Of a DNA stretch of 12,014 nt, positions 1-7,879 are shown one piece after another (the first letter of the stretch is position 1; every line of letters starts with the position of its first letter). The notes below the pieces were generated by a model. The model was not told the origin of the DNA and did not search any database. It was given only the letters and a program-made list of their open reading frames with translations. The translations under genes and the position numbers were made by a program. The DNA comes from UBA10427 sp003500135 (GTDB lineage Bacteria > Bacteroidota > Bacteroidia > Cytophagales > Cyclobacteriaceae), in the NCBI GenBank assembly GCA_963966275.1, contig CAWZYQ010000126.1, positions 1 through 12,014 on the forward strand. The letters run 5' to 3'.

Positions 1-60
1 GCCGTCTATGTGAATATTCTTTACCTCTTTTTTAAACTTGACAAAGTAGGATTAACATGA
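1..60 (+). CDS. C-terminal end of a truncated gene, unknown product
   Basis: Frame 1 is open from the window edge to a TGA at 58-60 and encodes about 19 residues with a hydrophobic stretch (VNILYLFF) followed by a polar tail. This looks like the end of a membrane protein, but it is too short to assign to a family. The stop codon overlaps the ATG of the next small gene (ATGA, 57-60). That arrangement is typical of translationally coupled genes and supports this frame being coding. Confidence 0.4.
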   Translation, partial: AVYVNILYLFFKLDKVGLT

Positions 61-221
61 ACAGAAGAACAAGATCACTGATAAAGGTCATTTCAATATT
101 ACTCGTTTTGACAGCCGTATTGTTGGAACTGGGTGTTTTGAATGTGAGTATTTTATGGTCATATAAATTTTGGATGACCGTTATCGGATATGGCTTACTC
201 CTTTTGGTGAGTAGGGCCTAA
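57..221 (+). CDS. Small two-helix membrane protein (54 aa), function unknown
   Basis: This short ORF starts at ATG 57 and stops at TAA 219-221. The protein begins with a basic stretch (MNRRTRSLIK), which would hold the N-terminus in the cytoplasm. Two hydrophobic segments follow, at about residues 11-34 and 39-51, separated by a short polar turn (WSYKFW). This is a plausible hairpin in the inner membrane. The sequence AGTAGGA lies about 6 bases before the ATG and could act as a weak ribosome site. The start overlaps the stop of the preceding gene (ATGA), so the two were probably co-expressed. The gene ends 6 bp from the stop of the convergent DinB-like gene. I recognise no family, and the function may relate to the truncated upstream membrane protein. 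Confidence 0.6.
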   Translation: MNRRTRSLIKVISILLVLTAVLLELGVLNVSILWSYKFWMTVIGYGLLLLVSRA

Positions 222-227
222 AGAAAT

Positions 228-779
228 TTATTTTCTGATTTGACGCTTGGCCTGTTCCATATGCCTGATATTGTGGTAGGTAATGAAACGGAGCATATCG
301 CCTAATCTAAGACGGATGTATTTGGAAAAGGTCAAGGGTACTTTTACCTTGTTCAGGTCAGTATTTTTGGCCATTTCCAATATGTCTATCATATCCTTTT
401 GCTGGGAAATGAACCTTTCGACTACATTTTCAGGTACTTCCATTTCGGCCGGGTTTTTATTAGCCGGTGTTTTCATTTTATTTGTGATTGTCCCGCCAGC
501 TTTTGGCAACATACTTTTTGCCAGATAATCACCAATTATTCCCGGTTTATATACCTCCTGTTTCGTAAAATCAGATTTATTCATTGCATTCTGAAAAGCA
601 GGGACATAAAACTCTCCGTAGAGGTTTAAATGCCCCAGGCATTCACCAATACTCCAGCCGTTGTCCGGCGGCCGTTTCATAAGTTGATCATAAGCGAGGG
701 GCACAAAATATGTTTCCGCCTCGTTAATCATTTTGTGGGTGTCCTGCAACAAGGATTCAATAACTTCTTCCGCTACCAT
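228..779 (-). CDS. DinB-fold (DinB_2/YfiT-like) putative metal-dependent protein
   Basis: The 183-residue product has the layout of the DinB four-helix-bundle superfamily, which is unrelated to DNA polymerase IV. The pattern GWSIGECLGH near residues 41-50 supplies a first histidine (H50). The last helix carries YHNIRH, giving H169 and H173. These three histidines are the usual metal ligands of the fold, and all are present. Family members act as thiol-dependent transferases or hydrolases, or have no known activity, so the substrate cannot be given. The protein has no signal peptide and is presumably cytoplasmic. The ATG at 779 is the natural start, with AAAGGTAG upstream. It lies 75 bp downstream of the DUF1573 gene on the same strand with no clear terminator between, so co-transcription is possible. 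I found no good TAnnTTTG element of its own. Confidence 0.8.
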   Translation of the reverse strand: MVAEEVIESLLQDTHKMINEAETYFVPLAYDQLMKRPPDNGWSIGECLGHLNLYGEFYVPAFQNAMNKSDFTKQEVYKPGIIGDYLAKSMLPKAGGTITNKMKTPANKNPAEMEVPENVVERFISQQKDMIDILEMAKNTDLNKVKVPLTFSKYIRLRLGDMLRFITYHNIRHMEQAKRQIRK

Positions 780-854
780 TTTAAATAAATTACTACCTTT
801 GAAGTATACTGTTTTTAAAGCATTGAGTTACCGTTTGGCACATATTAGATAAGC

Positions 855-1934
855 TTACAAGGCAATTACCCGTGCCAACAGGGAAACTTTTTGTGTAGGG
901 TTGGCGGGATCGTTGCTGAAAAAGGTAATACTCTTAATCTGATTACCACGACGTCCGGTAGCATCGAAGGAAACAGTTATATCCATGCTTTCTCCCGGCT
1001 TCAGGTTGTCTTTCTCCATTTCGGTTACTACACAACCACATGAGGTCTTCACCCTTCTGATGTCCAGCTGCCTTTTACCTGTGTTAGTAATAGTTATTGC
1101 GGCTTTTTTTACTGTCCCCTCGTTCATGGCCCCTAAATCCAGTTGTTTGGTACTGAAAGAAAGTCGTGGAGCTTCATCCAATTCTTCGGGTGTCATTGGA
1201 GGGAAATACTCATTGATCACCGCTACAATACGGTATTTTTTTTGGCTATCTTTTGTGTCGTTGGTATTGAGTTGGATCAAATCGGCCACAAATCCAAAAT
1301 CACCACGGGCCTTAGTATCATAAATTACCTGCATGTCACTTTTTGACCCGGGGGCAATCGTGTCCGGCTCGAATTTTAGAACGATGTATTCCGGCGCATT
1401 ATAGCCTGATATAATAATCGGTGCTGATCCGTCATTATAGAGTTCAAATGATTTTAGTACTTCTTTTTCTGTTGTGACCCTACCCATATGCATAGTGCGG
1501 TATCGGGACCTCAGGTTGCCGGTTTTATTCGGAAATTCATCCGCAACTGTTTTTGGTCTGGGTTGAACCACCCCGCTTATTTGCAAAACCACGTTTTTTG
1601 GGGCATTGGACTGAATTCTCAGGGTTTTTCTAAACTGGCCCGGTCGATTTCGCGGATCAAATCTCGCGACAATAAAGCCCTTTTCACCAGGTGGCAAAGG
1701 CTCTTTGCTCCAGTCAGGTGTGGTGCAGCCACATGAGGTTTGTACTTTATTTATAACTAACGGAGCATTACCTGTATTAGTAAAGCTGAAGCGGTGCGTC
1801 ACTGCACCGTTTTCTTCTTTTATGACTCCGAAATCAAACATTTCATGGTCGAAATTGATCTGAGGGCCGCTTTGTGCCAAAAGCAGGTTAGCAACCAAAA
1901 GAATAGCCACTGTTGAATAAAAAATCTTTACCAT
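855..1934 (-). CDS. Secreted protein with DUF1573 Ig-like domains
   Basis: The product has 359 residues when started at ATG 1934. It begins with a signal peptide (MVKIFYSTVAILLVANLLLA, cleavage likely after A20), so it is exported to the periplasm or outer surface. Three immunoglobulin-like repeats follow. The first (about 25-122) and third (about 255-357) have the DUF1573 hallmark TSCGC at C68/C70 and C299/C301, followed by a PGE segment and a G..RK or G..IKS strand. The middle repeat (about 150-240) keeps the fold pattern (YNDGSAPIIISG) but lacks the cysteine pair. DUF1573 resembles ASH-type domains, and its molecular role is unknown. A longer reading starting at 1988 is rejected: GGAG lies just before ATG 1934, the signal peptide begins there, and the promoter at 1957-1989 would start transcription inside the longer version. 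The stop is at 855-857. Confidence 0.88.
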   Translation of the reverse strand: MVKIFYSTVAILLVANLLLAQSGPQINFDHEMFDFGVIKEENGAVTHRFSFTNTGNAPLVINKVQTSCGCTTPDWSKEPLPPGEKGFIVARFDPRNRPGQFRKTLRIQSNAPKNVVLQISGVVQPRPKTVADEFPNKTGNLRSRYRTMHMGRVTTEKEVLKSFELYNDGSAPIIISGYNAPEYIVLKFEPDTIAPGSKSDMQVIYDTKARGDFGFVADLIQLNTNDTKDSQKKYRIVAVINEYFPPMTPEELDEAPRLSFSTKQLDLGAMNEGTVKKAAITITNTGKRQLDIRRVKTSCGCVVTEMEKDNLKPGESMDITVSFDATGRRGNQIKSITFFSNDPANPTQKVSLLARVIAL

Positions 1935-1956
1935 CGCTCCTGTTCCTTTTTTTTGG

Positions 1957-1989
1957 CAAAGATAACAAAGGAGGTCAACAATAGGCAAA
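1957..1989 (-). promoter_or_regulatory. Bacteroidota-type promoter of the DUF1573 gene
   Basis: Read on the minus strand, TTTG (1989-1986) is followed by 21 bases and then TATCTTTG (1964-1957). This matches the TTTG / TAnnTTTG primary sigma consensus of Bacteroidota at every fixed position with accepted spacing. Transcription would begin near 1953 and leave a leader of about 19 nt before ATG 1934. Confidence 0.75.
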
Positions 1990-2112
1990 AACGTAAGATA
2001 TTGTGACAGATGTCTCTTTTTTACTCATCAGGGAGTTGTGATAAACAATTTATGCCAGGCCTCAAAGCTTTTAATCACCTGACAATCAACCGCTAATAGC
2101 CAGTAAACCCAA

Positions 2113-2145
2113 TTTGTTTGCCATCAGGTTTTAAATATAGTTTCG
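2113..2145 (+). promoter_or_regulatory. Probable promoter of trpS
   Basis: TTTG at 2113-2116 is followed by 21 bases and TAGTTTCG at 2138-2145, one mismatch from TAnnTTTG. The predicted start of transcription is near 2149. This leaves a leader of about 39 nt before the preferred trpS start at 2188. Confidence 0.45.
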
Positions 2146-2187
2146 AGTATGGCAATTTGTTTATTTATTTGTGACAAAATCAAGGAT

Positions 2188-3156
2188 ATGTCGAGAGTAC
2201 TTACAGGAATACAAAGCACTGGGAAGCCTCATTTAGGTAATATTTTAGGCGCTATACAACCGGCAGTTGCCATGTCGAACGACCCGAAAAATGAAGCTTA
2301 TTTTTTTATTGCGGATCTTCATTCACTCACAACCATAAAAGATTCCGCGGTAAGAGTGGAAAATGTGAATGCGGTTGCGGCCGCCTGGTTGGCATTCGGT
2401 TTTGATACAACAAAAAATGTATTGTATCGCCAGTCAAAAATCCCGGAGGTATGTGAACTGACCTGGTATTTGAATTGCTTTACGCCATTTCCCATGCTTG
2501 CAAATGCACATTCTTTCAAAGATAAATCCGATAGATTGTCTGACGTAAACGCCGGTTTATTTATCTATCCGGTATTAATGGCCGCCGATATACTTTTATA
2601 CAATGCAGACATTGTGCCCGTGGGAAAGGATCAGAAGCAACATCTCGAAATAACCCGCGATATTGCCAGCTCTTTTAATCATCAATATGGCGATACTTTT
2701 GTTGTGCCGGAATCGAAAATAGATGAAAAGGTGATGACCATAACCGGTATTGATGGTCAAAAAATGAGCAAGTCTTATGGCAATACCATAGACATCTTTC
2801 AGTCGGATAAAAAGTTGCGAAAGAACATTATGCAAATCATGACCGACAGCACCCCATTGGAGGAGCCCAAAAATCCGGACACCTGCAATGTATTTGCACT
2901 TTACCAAATATTGGCTTCAGAAGATCAGGTTGCCGAGATGCGAAAAAATTATGCAAGAGGCAACTATGGTTATGGTCATGCCAAGCAAGCGCTTTTCGAA
3001 CTGATCATTGAAAAATATGCTGACCAAAGAGCCAAATACAATGATTTTATGAATGATTTGGGCGAATTAAACAGGCAATTGGAAGAAGGTGAAGCCAAAG
3101 CACGTGAAGTGGCACAAAATGTGTTGAAAAAGGTACGCAAAAACCTTGGCTTCTGA
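2188..3156 (+). CDS. trpS: Tryptophanyl-tRNA synthetase
   Basis: This class I aminoacyl-tRNA synthetase charges tRNA-Trp with tryptophan using ATP, in the cytoplasm. The 322-residue product is close to the usual 325-335. The N-terminus (RVLTGIQSTGKPHLGN) contains the HIGH-equivalent PHLGN at residues 14-18. The KMSKS signature is intact at residues 192-196. Between them lies the typical VPVGKDQKQHLEITRDIA segment that follows the active-site fold. The C-terminal helical part ends in a Lys-rich tail. The ORF can be extended to ATG 2149, adding 13 residues (AICLFICDKIKD and the initiator). Family alignment favours ATG 2188, where the standard MSRVLTGIQ begins, and the probable promoter would start transcription at about 2149. 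AAGGA sits very close before 2188. The gene is convergent with the acidic protein gene, 21 bp from its stop, with no visible terminator. Confidence 0.96.
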   Translation: MSRVLTGIQSTGKPHLGNILGAIQPAVAMSNDPKNEAYFFIADLHSLTTIKDSAVRVENVNAVAAAWLAFGFDTTKNVLYRQSKIPEVCELTWYLNCFTPFPMLANAHSFKDKSDRLSDVNAGLFIYPVLMAADILLYNADIVPVGKDQKQHLEITRDIASSFNHQYGDTFVVPESKIDEKVMTITGIDGQKMSKSYGNTIDIFQSDKKLRKNIMQIMTDSTPLEEPKNPDTCNVFALYQILASEDQVAEMRKNYARGNYGYGHAKQALFELIIEKYADQRAKYNDFMNDLGELNRQLEEGEAKAREVAQNVLKKVRKNLGF

Positions 3157-3177
3157 TCTATCTATTTCAATCTATTC

Positions 3178-3618
3178 CTAGGATTGGATAGCATTTTCCG
3201 AATTCCAAACCTCCTCCGCATGTGAATTGTCAACACTTAACACAATCCGGGTTGGTTTTGGTACGATCACGAGCCTTGAAACGTGATTCAGATACATTTC
3301 CACATCGACAAGCACCCCGTCTTTTAGGGTAGGCAAAAATTTGGTCTCACCCGTTTCTTCGTCCTTCACCTCTTTATATGCCTTGGCAATATAAGCCGTT
3401 GGCAATAAAACATCGTTTTCCGGACAAAATTCGTCATGAACGGCCTGCAAGGCATCTTCAAGAAAATCGCCATAATTTTCTACGAAATCGTCTTCCATAT
3501 CATGAAGTTCTTCCTCCATATCGTCATAGGCCGAATCGTTGTAATCGAGCTGTTTGAGCTCATTACGCTTCTCAATAAGCGCTATTAAGTCCTCGTCAAG
3601 TTTTTTAATATCTACCAT
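3178..3618 (-). CDS. Acidic protein of unknown function (146 aa)
   Basis: I do not recognise a named family. The first 60 or so residues are strongly acidic and predicted helical (EDLIALIEKRNELKQL, then an Asp/Glu-rich stretch), possibly a coiled coil. The rest (about 65-135) looks like a small alpha/beta domain with alternating strands (GVLVDVEMYL, RLVIVPKPTRIVLSV). There is no signal peptide or membrane segment, so it is probably cytoplasmic. Codon use and length suggest a real gene. The ATG at 3618 is the first in frame, and GAAACGTA at 3649-3656 (TACGTTTC on this strand) is a near match to the -7 element. It lies between convergent trpS and divergent phosphoglucomutase, so it is probably its own transcription unit. 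Context gives no function. Confidence 0.7.
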   Translation of the reverse strand: MVDIKKLDEDLIALIEKRNELKQLDYNDSAYDDMEEELHDMEDDFVENYGDFLEDALQAVHDEFCPENDVLLPTAYIAKAYKEVKDEETGETKFLPTLKDGVLVDVEMYLNHVSRLVIVPKPTRIVLSVDNSHAEEVWNSENAIQS

Positions 3619-3815
3619 GATGATTTGTTTCCCGTCTCAAAACACAAAGAAACGTATTTTTTATCTGGAAGGTCAATTTAATTTCGATAAAATATGGAAT
3701 AACCTTATTTTTACATTAATACCCCAACGGGGATTTTAAATTACGGATTAGCCCGTTATATTACGAGCGGCTTCTCATCTTAAAATAAGAACTATAACCC
3801 TATAAAAATTCAAAT

Positions 3816-5546
3816 ATGGACGCATCCATTCTTGACAAAGCCCAAAGTTGGCTCAACAGCAATATTGATGAAGATTCGAAACAGGACATACAGCGCATGA
3901 TCGATGCCAGCGATGATTCCGAATTAGTAGATTCTTTTTATAAAGACCTCGAGTTTGGCACAGGCGGTCTCCGCGGAATTATGGGCACAGGATCGAACCG
4001 AATGAACAAATACACCATAGGCAAAGCCACCCAGGGTTTAAGCAACTATCTGCTCAAGCGCTTCCCTAATGAAGAAATAAAAGTTGCTATTGCGCACGAT
4101 AGTAGAAATAACAGCCAATACTTTGCCGAAACCACCGCGGCAGTTTTCTCTGCTAATGGGATAAAAGTCTATTTTTTCGAAGATTTACGACCTACTCCCG
4201 AGTTATCATTCGCCATCAGAAAGCTGAATTGCAAGAGTGGTGTGGTGCTCACGGCATCGCATAATCCAAAAGAATATAATGGATATAAGGCCTACTGGGA
4301 AGACGGTGCGCAGGTAACCCCCCCCCATGACAAAAACATAATTGAAGAGGTAAATAAAATTGAAAGTTTCGATGAGGTGAAGTTTGATAAGCGCTCAGGC
4401 CTGATAGAAACAATTGGCGTGGATATCGATGAGGATTATCTGGAAATGATCTCCTCTCTTTCTTTGGCTCCCCGGGCAATAAAAAATCAAAAGGACCTGA
4501 AAATTGTATTTTCTCCAATCCACGGTACGGGTATAACGCTGGTGCCTAAAATACTTAAAAAAATCGGGTTTGAAAATGTACATGTGGTTCAGGAACAGGC
4601 AGAACCGGATGGCAACTTCCCAACGGTAGTTTACCCTAATCCGGAAGAAAAGGAAGCCATGAGCCTGGCCTTGAAAAAAGCACAGGAAATTGATGCCGAT
4701 ATAATCATGGCTACAGATCCCGATTCAGACCGGGTGGGAATTGGTATAAAAGATCACCATGGCAATTTTGTGCTGTTAAATGGGAATCAAACGGGCGCCC
4801 TTTTACTTTGGCATGTATTGCAACAATGGAAAGAGGGCAATAAGCTTGACGGCAACCAATTTACCGTCGCGACAATCGTCACTTCTGACCTTTTACCTAC
4901 TATTTCGGATGCCTACAATACCCCTTGTTATCGTACATTGACGGGCTTTAAATACATCGCTTCAATAATTCGGGATCTCGAAGGCAAGAAAAAATTTGTG
5001 GTAGGTGGCGAAGAAAGTTATGGATACTTAATAGGTGATGACGTTCGGGACAAAGACGCTATTGCTTCCTGTGCATTAATAGCCGAAATGGCTGCCTATG
5101 CCAAAGATAACGGAAAAAGCCTATCTGACATGTTGATTGAAATGTACGAGAAATTTGGATTTTATAAAGAACGACTGATTTCAATAACCAAAAAAGGGAA
5201 AGAAGGGGCTGATCAGATTGCTCAAATGATGGTAGGTCTGCGACAAAATGCTCCTGACAAAGTCGGCGGAGAAAAGGTGATCAAAAAAATAGACTATCAA
5301 AGCCTTAAAGAAACTGACCTCATATCGGGCACGTCGAAAAAAATAGATTTTCCTAAATCCAATGTGCTGCAATTCCTGACAGAAAAAAGCACCAAAATAT
5401 CAGTGCGCCCATCGGGAACCGAACCGAAAATAAAATTCTACTTCAGTGTAAACACACCACTTGAGGATAAATCAAAATACGATGAAATAAGTGGTCAGTT
5501 GGATGAAAAAATTGATCGTATAATCGCTGATTTGAACCTAAACTAG
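3816..5546 (+). CDS. pgm: Phosphoglucomutase / phosphomannomutase (alpha-D-phosphohexomutase)
   Basis: This enzyme interconverts glucose-1-phosphate and glucose-6-phosphate, and possibly the mannose phosphates, through a phosphoserine. The 576-residue length matches the long PgcA/PGM2-like branch. All four signatures of the superfamily are intact. TASHNP at 146-151 holds the catalytic serine S148. DPDSDR at 301-306 is the magnesium loop. GEESYG at 398-403 is the sugar-binding loop. RPSGTEPK at 531-538 is the C-terminal phosphate-binding loop. The protein is cytoplasmic, with no signal peptide. It starts at ATG 3816. A weak promoter candidate lies upstream (TTTC 3682-3685, 20 bases, TATTTTTA 3706-3713). 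A strong terminator follows the stop. A run of nine C at 4318-4326 encodes part of the conserved VTPPHD stretch and leaves the frame intact. Substrate preference cannot be settled from sequence. Confidence 0.93.
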   Translation: MDASILDKAQSWLNSNIDEDSKQDIQRMIDASDDSELVDSFYKDLEFGTGGLRGIMGTGSNRMNKYTIGKATQGLSNYLLKRFPNEEIKVAIAHDSRNNSQYFAETTAAVFSANGIKVYFFEDLRPTPELSFAIRKLNCKSGVVLTASHNPKEYNGYKAYWEDGAQVTPPHDKNIIEEVNKIESFDEVKFDKRSGLIETIGVDIDEDYLEMISSLSLAPRAIKNQKDLKIVFSPIHGTGITLVPKILKKIGFENVHVVQEQAEPDGNFPTVVYPNPEEKEAMSLALKKAQEIDADIIMATDPDSDRVGIGIKDHHGNFVLLNGNQTGALLLWHVLQQWKEGNKLDGNQFTVATIVTSDLLPTISDAYNTPCYRTLTGFKYIASIIRDLEGKKKFVVGGEESYGYLIGDDVRDKDAIASCALIAEMAAYAKDNGKSLSDMLIEMYEKFGFYKERLISITKKGKEGADQIAQMMVGLRQNAPDKVGGEKVIKKIDYQSLKETDLISGTSKKIDFPKSNVLQFLTEKSTKISVRPSGTEPKIKFYFSVNTPLEDKSKYDEISGQLDEKIDRIIADLNLN

Positions 5547-5560
5547 ACATTCACAAACTC

Positions 5561-5593
5561 CTGAGGTCGTTTTCAAACGACCTCAGTTTTTTT
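5561..5593 (+). terminator. Intrinsic terminator of phosphoglucomutase gene
   Basis: CTGAGGTCGTTT (5561-5572) pairs perfectly with AAACGACCTCAG (5575-5586). This gives a stem of 11-12 bp with a tight loop, followed at once by seven T (5587-5593). It begins 14 bp after the stop codon at 5544-5546. There is no matching A-run on the left, so it acts mainly in the plus direction. Confidence 0.93.
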
Positions 5594-5723
5594 ACCGGTA
5601 TTTTCTTATCGCTGAAAAATTCATTAACAAAGAGAAATAGTACTATTCCGTCATATTTTTTGGTATATCTCTTATAAATGCATTTTATTTAGAAAACTTT
5701 TTAACCCTTAAAGAACAGCTGCA

Positions 5724-6686
5724 TTGGAAGTTTTTTTAAATGCATTATTAATTGTTGCTGGTTTCATATTACTCATCAAGGGGGGCGATTTTCTGGTCGA
5801 AGGAGCATCTTCACTAGCCAGGCGCTATCAATTACCGGAAATGATGATCGGTCTCACGATAGTTGCATTTGTCACTTCATCGCCAGAGCTCGTTGTCAAT
5901 TTATTTTCTGGTGTAAACGGATACGATGAAGTAGTATTTGGTAGCATAATAGGTTCCAATATTTTCAATTTATTTCTTATCCTGGGCCTTGCCGGCTTAA
6001 TTCACCCAATGAGTGTTCAGTTCAATACGGTTTGGAAGGAAATCCCATACAATATTATGGTGACTATCGTATTGTTCCTCCTGGAAAATGATGAATTGAT
6101 ATTTGGGGTAAATTATAATTATGCCGGAAACTGGGATGGATTGATCCTTTTATCCTTTTTCGGCTTTTTTATTTATTACGTCATTAAATACCATAAAAAA
6201 GAGGTCGTAGACCTTGATGAGATCAAGGTACACAGCAACCGAAAATCTATTACAATGGTTGCAGGTGGAATGTTGGCCCTTACTTTTGGAGGCAGACTCG
6301 ATATATACAACCCTGTGGATACATAACAAGTATTTGATGTGTGTGAAAAACTTATTGGTTTAACAATCATATCGGCAGGCGCTTCATTACCTGAACTAGC
6401 CACTTCTGTGGTAGCTGCGTTGAAAAAGAAAGCGAATATCGCGGTGGGAAATATTCTGGGGTCCAATATTTTTAATTTCACCTTCGTATTGGGTGTGACC
6501 ACATTTACTGAAGCGCTGTCTTACGACCCAATATTGAACATTGACCTTAGCGTCTTTTTAATAGGATCATTGCTTCTATTATTTTTCATGTTTACGCTTA
6601 AAGCCAAAAAACCAGGCCGGTGGGAAGCACTGATCCTTTTGATAGGCTTCCTGGCCTATTATGTGTTTATTTTAATAAGAAAGTGA
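5724..6686 (+). pseudogene. Broken calcium/sodium antiporter (CaCA family, YrbG-like)
   Basis: Read through one internal stop, this frame encodes 320 codons, the usual length of a ten-helix CaCA exchanger with two inverted halves. The first half has the alpha-1 region (GLTIVAF.TSSPEL, residues 43-56, then GSIIGSNIFN). The second has alpha-2 (GLTIISAGASLPELATS, then VGNILGSNIFN). Codon 201 is TAA (6324-6326), in the linker before alpha-2. Both sides align in the same frame without gap, so this is a nonsense codon and not a frameshift. Alpha-1 has Val50 where the motif has Gly. Alpha-2 has Ala220 and Ser217 where Thr and Ala normally line the ion site. The start is TTG 5724, with no ATG in frame before the upstream TAA. 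A GTG at 6339 could start a C-terminal piece but has no visible ribosome site. A split functional pair cannot be excluded. The final stop abuts that of the GH3 gene. Confidence 0.8.
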
Positions 6687-7814
6687 TTAAAGCAAGCCAA
6701 GGCACACCTTCAACCTGACCACCTTTTTTATCGACTCACTCAACTGACCAGCTAACAAAGTATTACCGGATAGTCCTTTTACTATTTTGCCATGCAGGCC
6801 ATCAACATTTAACGGCATGAGTATAATATCATTGCCTGCCAAAACTGCTTGCCAGGAGGCATTATCAATTGATTTTACGGCCCCCATATTCATAGCATCC
6901 GTAATGGTTATGCCTTGAAAGTCTAAAGAATCTTTTAGCAGGTCGCTGACTATTCTTTTGGAAAGGGTTGAAGGCAATTGATCCGTATCGTATTCGTTAT
7001 CTTCAACAGATATGTGACCCACCATTATACTGACAACGCCCCGATCAATTAAGGGAGGGTAAACGCCCAACTCTTTAAATTCTCCTTTGATGAAAACAGC
7101 ATTATGATGTGAATCACCATTTACCAATCCATGTCCGGGAAAATGCTTTGCAGTAGCCACAATACCATTTTGCTGCATTACCTTGATGTATTCGGAAGCC
7201 AACATTACGGCAGTGTCGGGATTGCTTCCAAAACTTCTATTTCCTATTGCTGCATTTTCAGTACTAAGATCGCAAACCGGAGCAAAATTATAATTGATCC
7301 CTATGTCGTTCAGCGCCCCGGCAATAGTGCCTGCAACCTTCCTGCATTCCTCAACCTCTGTGATTTCTGAAGTTTTGGGTACTTCGGGTGTGCCCTCGAT
7401 CTTTCTGTTGATGAGGCTGGGCTCCCCGTCAGCGCTGTAAATTAAAGGCAAACTGCTGTTTACTTTGTCAAACAAGGCAATTTGGTCCTTAAATTGGCCA
7501 ACGGTACCGTTGAGCAATAGAATACTGCCGATTTTTTTTTCTCGAATGTAACCTGCTATGACACTATCGGGTTCGCCCCACTTTCCAGTGGCAGGCATAA
7601 TCATTTGTGCCGCTTTTTCAGATGCGCTCAAATTATGGTAAATGCTGTCCACATAATCTGCCAGCTGCTGGTCACTTTTATAAAAATCATTAAGTGTCCA
7701 ACTCGTTTTTGATTTCTCATTCACCGACGCTGACCCCTCTTTTTTATTATTGCCCGAACAGGCAGAAAGCGCTACAAGCAGCAATGCAGAAGTAAATAAT
7801 ACACCGTAATTCAT
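6687..7814 (-). CDS. GH3 family beta-N-acetylhexosaminidase-like lipoprotein (NagZ type)
   Basis: This is a predicted beta-N-acetylglucosaminidase that removes terminal GlcNAc-type sugars from glycans or muropeptides. The start at ATG 7814 gives 375 residues. A TTG two codons upstream is less likely. The N-terminus is a lipoprotein signal (hydrophobic segment then LSAC, lipidated Cys19), so the enzyme is membrane-anchored outside the cytoplasm, unlike the cytoplasmic NagZ of enterobacteria. After a Ser/Lys-rich linker comes one TIM barrel. KHFPGHG at 223-229 and GDSHH at 233-237 give the His/Asp general-acid loop typical of NagZ. ITDAMNM at 304-310 gives the nucleophile Asp306. The C-terminal helix ends as the family does, so the protein looks complete. 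There is no C-terminal GH3 or beta-lactamase-like domain, although longer fusions are common in the phylum. The substrate is inferred. Confidence 0.9.
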   Translation of the reverse strand: MNYGVLFTSALLLVALSACSGNNKKEGSASVNEKSKTSWTLNDFYKSDQQLADYVDSIYHNLSASEKAAQMIMPATGKWGEPDSVIAGYIREKKIGSILLLNGTVGQFKDQIALFDKVNSSLPLIYSADGEPSLINRKIEGTPEVPKTSEITEVEECRKVAGTIAGALNDIGINYNFAPVCDLSTENAAIGNRSFGSNPDTAVMLASEYIKVMQQNGIVATAKHFPGHGLVNGDSHHNAVFIKGEFKELGVYPPLIDRGVVSIMVGHISVEDNEYDTDQLPSTLSKRIVSDLLKDSLDFQGITITDAMNMGAVKSIDNASWQAVLAGNDIILMPLNVDGLHGKIVKGLSGNTLLAGQLSESIKKVVRLKVCLGLL

Positions 7815-7834
7815 AATCAACTTGGGTTATAATC

Positions 7835-7858
7835 AAAAAAAGCCCCGATAAGGGACTT
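7835..7858 (-). terminator. Probable terminator of the phosphofructokinase gene
   Basis: On the minus strand AAGTCCC and GGGGCTT flank TTAT/C and form a stem of about seven pairs with one mismatch. A run of seven T follows (A7 at 7835-7841 on the plus strand). It lies about 22 bp after the phosphofructokinase stop (7880-7882) and before the GH3 start. This suggests the two minus-strand genes are separate units. Confidence 0.6.
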
Positions 7859-7879
7859 AATTTAAATATTTTTTTCAAA

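Noticed and set aside
1935..1988. Longer N-terminus for the DUF1573 protein
   Set aside because: The added 18 residues precede the signal peptide and overlap the promoter, and GGAG plus the signal sequence point to ATG 1934.
2149..2187. Longer N-terminus for tryptophanyl-tRNA synthetase
   Set aside because: Family alignment begins at MSRVLTGIQ, and the probable promoter would start transcription at about 2149. A leaderless start there is possible but less likely.
3722..3736. CCCC-AAC-GGGG followed by ATTTT as a terminator
   Set aside because: The stem is only 4 bp, the T-run is short, and no gene ends just upstream on the plus strand.
6324..6326. Programmed stop-codon read-through or recoding in the antiporter
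   Set aside because: The codon is TAA, which is not used for selenocysteine or pyrrolysine. No recoding structure is visible, and the motif losses around it favour decay.
6336..6344. Frameshift as the cause of the antiporter break
   Set aside because: Both halves are in the same reading frame and align to the family without gap across the TAA, so no base was gained or lost.
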